Source of the DNA: Psychroserpens sp041224425
GTDB taxonomy: Bacteria; Bacteroidota; Bacteroidia; Flavobacteriales; Flavobacteriaceae
Assembly: GCF_041224425.1 (NCBI RefSeq)
Contig: NZ_JBGFGL010000077.1
Span: forward strand, 186,001-250,000
Direction: 5' to 3'
Length of the DNA stretch: 64,000 bases
Below are positions 53,120 to 60,911 of the stretch, piece by piece. Numbering within the stretch: position 1 is the first letter of the stretch; every line of letters starts with the position of its first letter. A program made the translations under genes and the position numbers. Under the pieces are notes generated by a model. The model was not told the origin of the DNA, made no database searches, and saw only the letters and a list, made by a program, of their open reading frames with translations.

Positions 53120-54815
53120 TCTTTTGTAGCGCTTTTAGTGAATCCAATTTTTGCTGAAGGGCTTCAATTTGTTTTTCATTATCATCCTGACTTGGCATAG
53201 CCATAATTGAATCTACCGCTTGCTGAATCAATAAATCCTCATCTACCATCTTTTCTTGAAAATAATAGCCAATTCCTTCACTGGCTCGCCAAGCTTCACC
53301 TAATTGGTCATAAACGGTTTTATCCCAAGTACTTGGATGTTTGACATCAATCCAAATCACATCGCGATATTCACTATCGATTAAAACCAAATCAGGTGTG
53401 GCTGCACCATCAAACTGCTTAGAGTTGGTTTCACTAATCGCAGAAATGGTTCCCAAGAAGAACAGACGCTTCCTTCCGGCAATATCCTTAATGTATGGCC
53501 TGAATTCGGTTGGTGTATTCGCATTCCAATCGTATTCCTTGCGAGATTCCCTTACCTTTAATGGCATTGCAGAAACACCTGCATATCCTTGTTTTTTGGC
53601 AGCATGGTCATAATAATATAACTTGTCAGTTCCATCAGCTGGAATAAAGACACTATAGCTTAGACTTGTTCGCTCTGCTCCCACAGGTTCCAGTCCGAAC
53701 CAATGATACAAGCCACTATACGCATTGGTATTACTTCCAGCAAAATCGAAATCGGTTACATAAGGTTGCTGATTTTGATCTTTAGGCATATCAGGAATCT
53801 TAACGGCTGTTTCCATATTCCATGGTAAAGGATCACTGAAACCTCCTAAAAATTTCAAGGATTCTGCTTGGAGTCGCGATACTTTTTCTGCTAAGGTGTT
53901 TTGTTTGTTCAAATATGGATAATCCTTCATTTCCTCTGGAGCAATAAAAGTTCCCTTTCCAATGGCAATACGTTCTAAATAATCGTTGAAATCGTGTTCG
54001 CCATTATCGATAACCATCACTCCACCAAAACTTGGATATGGAAAAAAGAAGCCTTTCCATTTAATCAAACTCACCACTTGTACCCATTCACCATTGTCGT
54101 TTTTCATGTAGAAGGTGTCACTTGGTTCATAATTGACCAACATCCACGGATTGAAACGTTGTACCACAGCGTTATAAGTATTTCGACTAAATTTAAGGGT
54201 TTCACCAATAGAGAATGTTACTGGAATACGGTTTTCAGCTGAAAATCGTGGAAACGGTGTTGTACTCGATACGGCAAACACCTCTTCCGTATTATCACTG
54301 ATACGCTGCATCACATACTTTTCAGATGGTTGTATTGCCATCGTCCATTTATTTTCATCATCAACACGAACCAAATGTGGCAATGACACATCTTTAGTTT
54401 CTCCCACACTTTCATTGGCCATTGAGAAAATGTTTCGTAAGGGTTGAATACGTTCGTTTTGAGTTAATGGTAATTCGTTGATTTCAACTTTATCAAGATC
54501 ATTGAAAACATTATAGGTTTTCATATAGTCATAAAGCTTTAAATGCCAACCCACTAAATAGATCAATGCAAAAAATGCGATGAGTAAAGCCAAAATTCCC
54601 AATCGACCACCTGTACTAGCCGTTTTTCTAAACTTTTTAAGTCCGAACACCAAAACCAGAATGCTCAAAAGAATTATGAAAATATACTTTCTGACAAACA
54701 ACAGCGCTGGTTGGTAATCATCACGCAGCACGAATAGAGCAATAAGCAATACGAGACCCAAAATAATGGTTATGGTTTTCTGCTTTCGTCCTTTATTCCA
54801 ATATCTTTTTATCAT
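53112..54815 (-). CDS. Large membrane protein with three N-terminal helices
   Basis: This 567-residue protein has three hydrophobic helices (about 16-34, 41-59 and 72-92) and a large domain of about 440 residues ending in a short coiled coil (KQIEALQQKLDSLKALQ). The domain contains FPYPSFGGVMVIDNGEHDFNDYL and TPDLVLIDSEYRDVIWIDVKHPSTWDK, none of which I recognise. It follows the 180-residue membrane protein by 30 bases in the same operon. By topology the big domain lies outside the cytoplasm. Role unknown. Confidence 0.72.
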   Translation of the reverse strand: MIKRYWNKGRKQKTITIILGLVLLIALFVLRDDYQPALLFVRKYIFIILLSILVLVFGLKKFRKTASTGGRLGILALLIAFFALIYLVGWHLKLYDYMKTYNVFNDLDKVEINELPLTQNERIQPLRNIFSMANESVGETKDVSLPHLVRVDDENKWTMAIQPSEKYVMQRISDNTEEVFAVSSTTPFPRFSAENRIPVTFSIGETLKFSRNTYNAVVQRFNPWMLVNYEPSDTFYMKNDNGEWVQVVSLIKWKGFFFPYPSFGGVMVIDNGEHDFNDYLERIAIGKGTFIAPEEMKDYPYLNKQNTLAEKVSRLQAESLKFLGGFSDPLPWNMETAVKIPDMPKDQNQQPYVTDFDFAGSNTNAYSGLYHWFGLEPVGAERTSLSYSVFIPADGTDKLYYYDHAAKKQGYAGVSAMPLKVRESRKEYDWNANTPTEFRPYIKDIAGRKRLFFLGTISAISETNSKQFDGAATPDLVLIDSEYRDVIWIDVKHPSTWDKTVYDQLGEAWRASEGIGYYFQEKMVDEDLLIQQAVDSIMAMPSQDDNEKQIEALQQKLDSLKALQKNE

Positions 54816-54845
54816 GTAAATGAATTTTTGTCAAATTATGACTTC

Positions 54846-55388
54846 CTATAACAATCCTTTATCCTTTAAGCGTTCTCGAGCTGATTTCTGATCGGAATCT
54901 GGCTGTGGATCGGTTTTGATTTCTTTTTTGGCTTCTTCAACCACTTTGTTGTCTTTATTCTTGATATCCTCTATGAAGTCCTTTCCCTTTTCCACAACAG
55001 AATCAAACTTATCCTCTAAAGTTTCACTTTGCTTTTCGATAACCTTAGTGGATTTCAAAATGAAATTCGCCAAATACGTCCCAACCAAAGTACCCACCAC
55101 TACTGAAGCCAAAGCAGATACGGCATTGTAATTACCAAAAATTTCGAAAGGCGTTAAAAACTGAACCAATACGGCCAGAATTAGAAAAATGGAGACAATG
55201 AAAATAAGTCTGGGAATGAAAGGTTGTAAGTAAATAAATCCTTTTTTGCTGTCTGGAGCCATTTGCAACTCCTTACTATTGACCATTTTATTAACAAAAC
55301 GGTATACTGAATTCCCATTGGATTCTCTCCAATACAGGAAAATTCCAAATAATATAGCAGCAATAAAAATGATTAAATCTATTCCCAT
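54846..55388 (-). CDS. Three-helix membrane protein with charged helical tail
   Basis: This 180-residue protein has hydrophobic helices near 3-20, 58-82 and 85-112, then a long charged helical tail (SVVEKGKDFIEDIKNKDNKVVEEAKKE) likely cytoplasmic. It sits between the 411-residue soluble protein and the large membrane protein in the same operon. No family recognised. It may anchor the cytoplasmic AAA+/coiled-coil proteins to the membrane; that is inference from context. Confidence 0.7.
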   Translation of the reverse strand: MGIDLIIFIAAILFGIFLYWRESNGNSVYRFVNKMVNSKELQMAPDSKKGFIYLQPFIPRLIFIVSIFLILAVLVQFLTPFEIFGNYNAVSALASVVVGTLVGTYLANFILKSTKVIEKQSETLEDKFDSVVEKGKDFIEDIKNKDNKVVEEAKKEIKTDPQPDSDQKSARERLKDKGLL

Positions 55389-55436
55389 AATGGTATTGGT
55401 TTTGATATCAGACTTTATAAAGTTAGTCTAAATTTC

Positions 55437-56672
55437 CTAAATATTGTTACGAATGGTCTCAATAACCCAATCCTGTAAGGAGCTATCCCAGGTTTCATAT
55501 AAGCGATAGAATTCTTCCTTATCATACCAATATAAAAAGAGCACGTCCTTAGGAGAGATATTTACCAAAAGCTTCCATATCAAATCTTGATGTTTAGGAT
55601 GTAAACTCGAATGCGGTTCATGCATCGCGTCGAACAAATCCTCATCAATAATATCTGAGATTTTGTATTGATTACTCACTTCCAATTTTTCAAGATAGCG
55701 CTCCACACCCATGATTTTCTTTCGGGTGTCAATATCAACCTTATTCAAATAACTTTTAAACAATAAAGGATCATTTAAAATATCCCGAATGGGATGATGG
55801 GTATCCTTTAAATGGCTTGCAAGTTCATACTTTTTGATACGTTCATAGCGTTTGGTCTTTACTATTTCCTCAAGATCGTAAGCAATAATGATATGATCTC
55901 GCAATTTCTCTAACAGTTCTGGTTGGGAAATATGGAATATGAGTACATCATGTATAGTATCCTTTATCGCTTCCTTGTACCATTTCATATCTTCATAAAC
56001 CAAAATCGGAGAAATGAAATCACGAAGCACGTACACGCCTCCAAAAGCTTTGGTATAAAAAGAACTGACTTTAAAATCGATACCTGGAATCTCCAGATTT
56101 CGTTGTCGCAAATCACCATAGGTTTTTGCTGAAGATAATAATTGATCGTGTAAATCCTCATCAATGAAGTTATGCCCTTGCTTAAATTTCTCAATCAATG
56201 CAAACTGTTCCTGTTGTTGATGATACAGATTATTCATCAAATGGAAATTGATATGAATAACGTTATACTTCAGTACATCCAAGGGTTCATAAAAGGCATC
56301 AATTCTCTGATCAAAATCCAGACAAATTGCCGAATCACGAGTAATATCATTGATTTTATCTCCATAGGATTTAAACACCTGTTGCATCATATCACGATCA
56401 AAGGTATGATTAGGCAAGTAAACAGGTTTATTATTCTGTAAAGGGGAAATGATAATACCATGCGGATTCGATTCACCGTTGCTCAAATAATTTTGGTCTT
56501 TCTTTTCCTCTGCAATTTCAGGGCTCCAACCAATACCATCAATAGAAAATTTGGCAAGCTTGGTTTCAGTAAAACCGAGCTTTTTCAAACATTGGTTGTA
56601 ACGTTCTACCAATTTACCTGAGATTGGTATCAGTTCGCTTCTATATAAATTGGCCTGTTTTAATTTTTGCAT
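55437..56672 (-). CDS. Conserved protein of unknown function in the AAA+ operon
   Basis: This 411-residue soluble protein has no signal peptide and no recognised motif. It is rich in mixed charged/aromatic helices, e.g. LLFKSYLNKVDIDTRKKIMGVERYLEKLEV, followed by DVLFLYWYDKEEFYRLYETWDSS. Its ATG lies inside the last codons of the NUDIX gene (13-base overlap), so the two are coupled. No closer assignment possible from sequence alone. Confidence 0.7.
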   Translation of the reverse strand: MQKLKQANLYRSELIPISGKLVERYNQCLKKLGFTETKLAKFSIDGIGWSPEIAEEKKDQNYLSNGESNPHGIIISPLQNNKPVYLPNHTFDRDMMQQVFKSYGDKINDITRDSAICLDFDQRIDAFYEPLDVLKYNVIHINFHLMNNLYHQQQEQFALIEKFKQGHNFIDEDLHDQLLSSAKTYGDLRQRNLEIPGIDFKVSSFYTKAFGGVYVLRDFISPILVYEDMKWYKEAIKDTIHDVLIFHISQPELLEKLRDHIIIAYDLEEIVKTKRYERIKKYELASHLKDTHHPIRDILNDPLLFKSYLNKVDIDTRKKIMGVERYLEKLEVSNQYKISDIIDEDLFDAMHEPHSSLHPKHQDLIWKLLVNISPKDVLFLYWYDKEEFYRLYETWDSSLQDWVIETIRNNI

Positions 56673-57256
56673 GGCAATAAATTATGGATTAGGGCATATT
56701 GCAGTAGGATAATTGTCTTTGCGTCAACGATGTTACCATTTTGCAAATCGTTTATAACTTCTGCAAATGGTACCTCTACAACCTCAATATCTTCATTTTC
56801 AGTAATCAATCCGCCTCCTTTTTCGGTTTTCATGTCATCGGTATATTCACCTACAAAACAAGCAAATCGTTCAGTGCTTCCTCCAGGAGTTGCATACGCG
56901 TTATAAACCTGTTTTAGTTTTGGAATATCAAAACCTGTTTCTTCTAAGATTTCGCGTTGCATTGCTTTTTTTGGCGACAAATCATTTTTATCGACAATAC
57001 CTGCAGGCACTTCCAATAAAAATCCAGTTGTATCGCCATTGAGATAAGCAGGTAATCGAAACTGTTTTACCATTAACACGGTTTGTCTTTTTTTATTGAA
57101 AACTAATGCAGCTGCAGCATTTCCCCTATCAAGGACTTCCCATGTATTTTGAATCCAACCTCCATTTTCCTGCTGATAATCAAAACGGATTTCCGATAGA
57201 TTAAAAAACTTATCAGACAATGTATTTCGTTCTATAATGTGTACTCGTTTACCCAC
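56660..57256 (-). CDS. NUDIX hydrolase, NudK-like
   Basis: This 198-residue protein starts at GTG (57256), two bases after the AAA+ gene stop. It has the Nudix box with catalytic glutamates in QREILEETGFD, and the preceding EVPAGIVD. Its length and the opening (VHIIERNTLSDKFFNLSEIRFDYQ, LDRGNAAAALVFN) resemble GDP-mannose or ADP-sugar pyrophosphatases of the NudK/NudF type. Substrate is not fixed by sequence. Being inside an AAA+ operon suggests a nucleotide-derivative substrate important to that system. Confidence 0.85.
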   Translation of the reverse strand: MGKRVHIIERNTLSDKFFNLSEIRFDYQQENGGWIQNTWEVLDRGNAAAALVFNKKRQTVLMVKQFRLPAYLNGDTTGFLLEVPAGIVDKNDLSPKKAMQREILEETGFDIPKLKQVYNAYATPGGSTERFACFVGEYTDDMKTEKGGGLITENEDIEVVEVPFAEVINDLQNGNIVDAKTIILLQYALIHNLLPCKN

Positions 57257-57258
57257 AG

Positions 57259-59220
57259 TTACTGTTTATTCTGAAATTGTTCTCGAGCTTCCAAATCGAT
57301 ATTTAACTGATTTACCCTAGCATCTACCTTACGTTTAAAATCAGTATCAGCAATCGTAGCCACATTATCGAGATAACGCACCACTTCTTGTCGCCTGATT
57401 TCAGAAAAATCCAAGCCTTTCATATTGGCTCGCATCAATTCCTGTAGCATATTGAATTTGGTCTCGTAGTCTTTCTTGAAATAGTATTCTGGATTTTCGA
57501 ACCAGTCTTCCTCCAAGTCAAAATCCGTTAAACGCAAGGAGATGGCGCTTTGAATATTCCTCACATCACGAGAGGAGAAGAAAGGAAATATCTTTTGAAT
57601 CTCTTTATATAAATTAGCAAAGAATAAGTGCTGATTCGTGCTAAAGCTTTTTTCCACCTTTTCGTACACCTCAAGAACACGTTCTTCGGTTGGTTTATCT
57701 GTTAGCTTCAAAATTTCTCCCATGTTCTTGGCCAGACCTTGATTTTGAAGATAGCTATAATTCTCAGGACCTTGCATGTTCACGAAATCTGGCATGGTAT
57801 CGTCAAACTTTCGCCACCACAAATGATCTTGATCTAAAAAGTCATGTTCGGTACGAGCACCATCAATTTTAAAACGCCCTTGCACACGAGAAATGACCGC
57901 TTTATCCAACATTTCAGGTAAGTTGGTAAACAATCCAATAGAACTGTTGCCATAATTCACCGCATAAGCACCTTCCGTATATCTCAAGAACACTCCTATC
58001 ACTTCCTTAACACCAGCCGAAACTCCTTGAGCAGTACGTTCCTGTAAGTTGTTTTCGGCATCATCAATTGGTGCAAAAATCAATTTTGAAGGATCTTGCA
58101 GTGGTTTCATCCACTCTACCATCTTTTCTGCGGAACCGCCTTGGAAAGTTGAAATCAATGTGTCTGGCATTGGATGAAACAGAAATGGAATATCCAAATG
58201 GTCGCAATGTTCTTTTAAGCGCGTGGCAATGGCAGCAATCAACATACTTTTTCCTGTACCAGGAATGCCATAGCCCATAAATACCGGCATAAATCCGCCT
58301 AATTCCTGAAACGGATTCTTTTTGGCTGTAAAATCGTAGCTCAGCATACGCTCGGTCAATCGTCGCGCAAAATGCTTGGCATCTCTATTACCCACGATTT
58401 GTTCAAATTGGATTTTATTAAACTCTACACTTTTGGCAGCACCTTGAAACACATTGTCCCATCCTGAAACTGCAAATTCGGAGTTTTCTAATTTGTAGGT
58501 TCTATCGGTAATACTTTCAGTATATTCCAAATTACTTTTACGCATTTGGATTTCAGCAATCAAGGCTTCAAAAAAGACGACCGTAAAATCGACAACATCC
58601 TTATCGGATTTAATCATTTCAGGATGATCGAGATACTTGTCGTAATAAAACAGCATACAGGAAATTCCTTTAAGAGGTGACATAAGAGATACTTCAGGAA
58701 TGCCAGCAAATTTGTTTTTCATCACACTCAAATCATCGGAAGCCACAGTACGTAAATCATGAAGGATTTTATAAGCTGTAGAGAATAGCATAAAAGCCGT
58801 AGCCGTTTGCATCTTACTTTCATACTCACGTATTCCTGAACGGTCTAAAGCAGATTTGTTTTCAGATAAAGTAGATAATCCAGAGGCATCATAATAGCTA
58901 TCCTTGATCCAAATCCCTAAGGTTAAGCCTTCCTGAACGGCATAAAGTGTTTGATTCAATAATACAGGAATCGCAATGGATTCAGGTAGTAATCGCTTTT
59001 TTAATTCCAAAATGGTTTTGGAGACTGAAGACGTTCCTGCGCCACCATTTCCTTTTGCACGAGATAAATACAATAAAATGGATTCATCCTTAGCGTCCTT
59101 ATCTTTATTCTTTGCACGCTGACCTTGCTCCCATTGCACACTTTTAATGTATGATGTAGCTTCATCGCGTAGCATATCAAGTTCATTTTGATTTATAGGA
59201 AATGTTGAGTTGTGTTCCAT
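57259..59220 (-). CDS. AAA+ ATPase of an uncharacterised operon
   Basis: This 653-residue protein has a long helical N-terminal region (1-300) and an AAA+ core with Walker A GIPGTGKS (318-325), a Walker-B-like IFAPIDDAEN (381-390; D386, D387) and candidate arginine fingers R445 and R449 (SRVQGRF). The C-terminal ~200 residues are helical. It has no signal peptide. It is not a recognised MoxR, ClpX or FtsH type. It sits in the operon with the coiled-coil, NUDIX and membrane proteins. A REP/GIY-YIG unit lies between it and the upstream 347-residue gene. Confidence 0.85.
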   Translation of the reverse strand: MEHNSTFPINQNELDMLRDEATSYIKSVQWEQGQRAKNKDKDAKDESILLYLSRAKGNGGAGTSSVSKTILELKKRLLPESIAIPVLLNQTLYAVQEGLTLGIWIKDSYYDASGLSTLSENKSALDRSGIREYESKMQTATAFMLFSTAYKILHDLRTVASDDLSVMKNKFAGIPEVSLMSPLKGISCMLFYYDKYLDHPEMIKSDKDVVDFTVVFFEALIAEIQMRKSNLEYTESITDRTYKLENSEFAVSGWDNVFQGAAKSVEFNKIQFEQIVGNRDAKHFARRLTERMLSYDFTAKKNPFQELGGFMPVFMGYGIPGTGKSMLIAAIATRLKEHCDHLDIPFLFHPMPDTLISTFQGGSAEKMVEWMKPLQDPSKLIFAPIDDAENNLQERTAQGVSAGVKEVIGVFLRYTEGAYAVNYGNSSIGLFTNLPEMLDKAVISRVQGRFKIDGARTEHDFLDQDHLWWRKFDDTMPDFVNMQGPENYSYLQNQGLAKNMGEILKLTDKPTEERVLEVYEKVEKSFSTNQHLFFANLYKEIQKIFPFFSSRDVRNIQSAISLRLTDFDLEEDWFENPEYYFKKDYETKFNMLQELMRANMKGLDFSEIRRQEVVRYLDNVATIADTDFKRKVDARVNQLNIDLEAREQFQNKQ

Positions 59221-59249
59221 ATTGTGTTTTTATATTATTTTAACTTGTA

Positions 59250-59276
59250 GATTCTGCGTCGAAGCGCAGAATGACA
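59250..59276. repeat. REP-like palindrome, copy 1
   Basis: A 27-base element with perfect eight-base arms ATTCTGCG and CGCAGAAT around TCGAAG, followed by ATGACA. An identical copy lies at 59671-59697. It sits between the GIY-YIG and AAA+ genes. See also the related element at 59332-59358. Confidence 0.88.
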
Positions 59277-59331
59277 TTATAGTTTGATTCAGTAAATTTT
59301 AATTTTGTTATTATTATAGTATTACAATTTT

Positions 59332-59358
59332 TGTCATCCTGAACTTGATTCAGGATCT
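59332..59358. repeat. REP-like palindrome of a related type, opposite orientation
   Basis: Begins TGTCAT like the reverse of copies 1 and 2, then an inverted repeat ATCCTGAA, CTTGA, TTCAGGAT. It ends one base before the GIY-YIG stop codon at 59360-59362. This CCTGAA...TTCAGG pattern resembles palindromes common in many bacterial genomes. Confidence 0.8.
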
Positions 59359-59359
59359 A

Positions 59360-59662
59360 TTAATATTTCCATTTTGATGCTAAGTCGGTCCACGCAGGAT
59401 TTGTATTTTCTATTAAATCAATTTTCCACTGTCGATTCCAGTTTTTCAATTGTTTTTCTCTTTTTATGGCATCATTTACTTGATGGAATAATTCATAATA
59501 GATTAATATGTTTAGTCTATATTTTTTCGAAAAACCATCAACCAATTTATTTTTATGTTCAAATATTCGTCTTTCTAAATTATTGGTCATTCCAATATAT
59601 AAAGTTCCATTTTTCTTGTTTGAAAGTATATATACATAATATTGATGACCATTTTCTTTCAT
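59360..59662 (-). CDS. GIY-YIG nuclease family protein
   Basis: The ATG at 59662 gives 100 residues; a longer frame would read through the REP element and is rejected. It has the GIY-YIG core: YYVYILSNKKNGTLYIGMTNNLERRIFEHKN, with the arginine of helix 1, and a UvrC-like fold ending in WNRQWKIDLIEN. Such short proteins are found widely, often next to short palindromic repeats. Here REP-like elements flank it on both sides inside an otherwise tightly packed operon, implying insertion as a unit. Confidence 0.85.
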   Translation of the reverse strand: MKENGHQYYVYILSNKKNGTLYIGMTNNLERRIFEHKNKLVDGFSKKYRLNILIYYELFHQVNDAIKREKQLKNWNRQWKIDLIENTNPAWTDLASKWKY

Positions 59663-59670
59663 TATTAATG

Positions 59671-59697
59671 GATTCTGCGTCGAAGCGCAGAATGACA
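59671..59697. repeat. REP-like palindrome, copy 2
   Basis: Identical 27-base copy of the element at 59250-59276, here just upstream of the GIY-YIG gene (and downstream of the 347-residue gene). Direct orientation of the two copies is the same. Confidence 0.88.
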
Positions 59698-59733
59698 AGT
59701 CATTGATTTTTGAGTTACTACCAATTCTCTTTT

Positions 59734-60777
59734 TTATTTCAAAACAAGTTTTGGCATTTCAATTGGTGGTTTTGCCAAACGGTTCATGACTTCTGGGTTT
59801 TTGTTATACAACAATTGAATGATACGATGTGGCGCAAACACATACTGTTGCTTAATCACATCACTCCATTTTTGAAGGGTTTGTTTACTGAAGTAACCAC
59901 CCTCGGTAAATTCACTACCTGAATAGACTTCATCTATTTTCATCGTCATTGCATAAGATTCCAAAGGAATGTCTTTACTGGCTATACTTTGTAAAATCGT
60001 ATGTGTCACTTCATTTTCATCTTTTGCGAATACATTGTGTAAGGGTCCCAGATCAATACGTTTGATATGCTTTGGTCTTACATCCGTTAATTTTCTATCG
60101 ATGCCATACGCCATAGTATCCAAATCCATTTTACGGTCTGCCGTGTTTTTAAGTACCTCGTAGATACTGTTTTTTGCACTCTCAACCGATTTTCCATCAA
60201 AATCAAAATACATGTAGCAAACAAACGGTCGGTTATGAGCGACATCAAAAAAACTCCAACTCGTCATGTATTGCGCTGAAGCGGTATCTGAAGCTTCAAT
60301 GATTTTCCCTTGAACAAATCGGTTAAAAATATACTTCTGCTCTACTGAGGTATAATACACGATAGAAGCCGCCTGAAATAGTTTATGTCTGCTAATGGGT
60401 TCTTTACGTTTTAACAATTGGTCGAGAAACTCCTCTTGAAGTTCACTGACATCCTTTAGTTTATTGATGTAATTATTACGTAAGGACAAATCATTAAAGA
60501 GGTAACGGAATTCCAAATAATTTGGAAATCCAGATTCAGTAAGATCGACTTTCATGTTATCCTCTTCGTCATACATATACTTGATACGCATGGCTTCGAT
60601 GGAATACAAGAGCAAATCACAATATTGCTTAAAGAACACCAATTCCTTTTCGGTACATAGCTTTTCCTTTTGAATGCTCACAATCAATCCCTTGAGCACA
60701 AAATCCACCATTTTATGGTAGAATATGTACTGTTCTTTAGAATCTAATATTGCGGAATCTAATGGAGTTACAATCAT
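59734..60777 (-). CDS. Conserved protein of unknown function in the AAA+ operon
   Basis: This 347-residue protein is soluble, helical and charged, with no signal peptide. Recurrent features are LYSIEAMRIKYMYDEEDNMK and RNNYINKLKDVSELQEEFLDQLLK. It ends PIEMPKLVLK. It lies 134 bases after the coiled-coil gene (with a GC-rich hairpin between) and is separated from the AAA+ gene by the GIY-YIG unit. It is probably an AAA+-system component by context. No family recognised. Confidence 0.7.
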   Translation of the reverse strand: MIVTPLDSAILDSKEQYIFYHKMVDFVLKGLIVSIQKEKLCTEKELVFFKQYCDLLLYSIEAMRIKYMYDEEDNMKVDLTESGFPNYLEFRYLFNDLSLRNNYINKLKDVSELQEEFLDQLLKRKEPISRHKLFQAASIVYYTSVEQKYIFNRFVQGKIIEASDTASAQYMTSWSFFDVAHNRPFVCYMYFDFDGKSVESAKNSIYEVLKNTADRKMDLDTMAYGIDRKLTDVRPKHIKRIDLGPLHNVFAKDENEVTHTILQSIASKDIPLESYAMTMKIDEVYSGSEFTEGGYFSKQTLQKWSDVIKQQYVFAPHRIIQLLYNKNPEVMNRLAKPPIEMPKLVLK

Positions 60778-60869
60778 AATCTATAATGAAAGCAAATAAT
60801 TTAAGGTTTGCGTTAAGGATTGAATGGGTTGTTTGAGCTCCTCGAAGAGAGCGAGCCAAGAAAGCCTGA

Positions 60870-60895
60870 CCCTCTGTCGCAAAAGCGTCAGAGGG
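60870..60895. repeat. GC-rich hairpin between operon genes
   Basis: An eleven-base stem with one mismatch (CCCTCTGTCGC, loop AAAA, GCGTCAGAGGG) stands out from the AT-rich surroundings. It lies 16 bases past the coiled-coil gene stop in the operon, without a T-run. It may be an RNA-stability/processing structure or another short mobile repeat. Confidence 0.6.
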
Positions 60896-60911
60896 AAACG
60901 CCCTCAAAAGT

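Noticed and set aside
57259..59220. AAA+ protein as MoxR/VWA or ClpX type
   Set aside because: The Walker A context, Walker-B-like IDDAEN and the long helical N-terminal region do not match those families, and no VWA or protease gene is adjacent.
59250..59697. CRISPR array
   Set aside because: Only two identical palindromic copies about 420 bases apart with a gene between, and no cas genes, so it is not a CRISPR array.
59360..59698. Longer GIY-YIG protein starting near 59698
   Set aside because: The extra N-terminal residues are a translation of the REP palindrome (identical to a copy elsewhere), not family sequence; the ATG at 59662 gives the normal GIY-YIG start.
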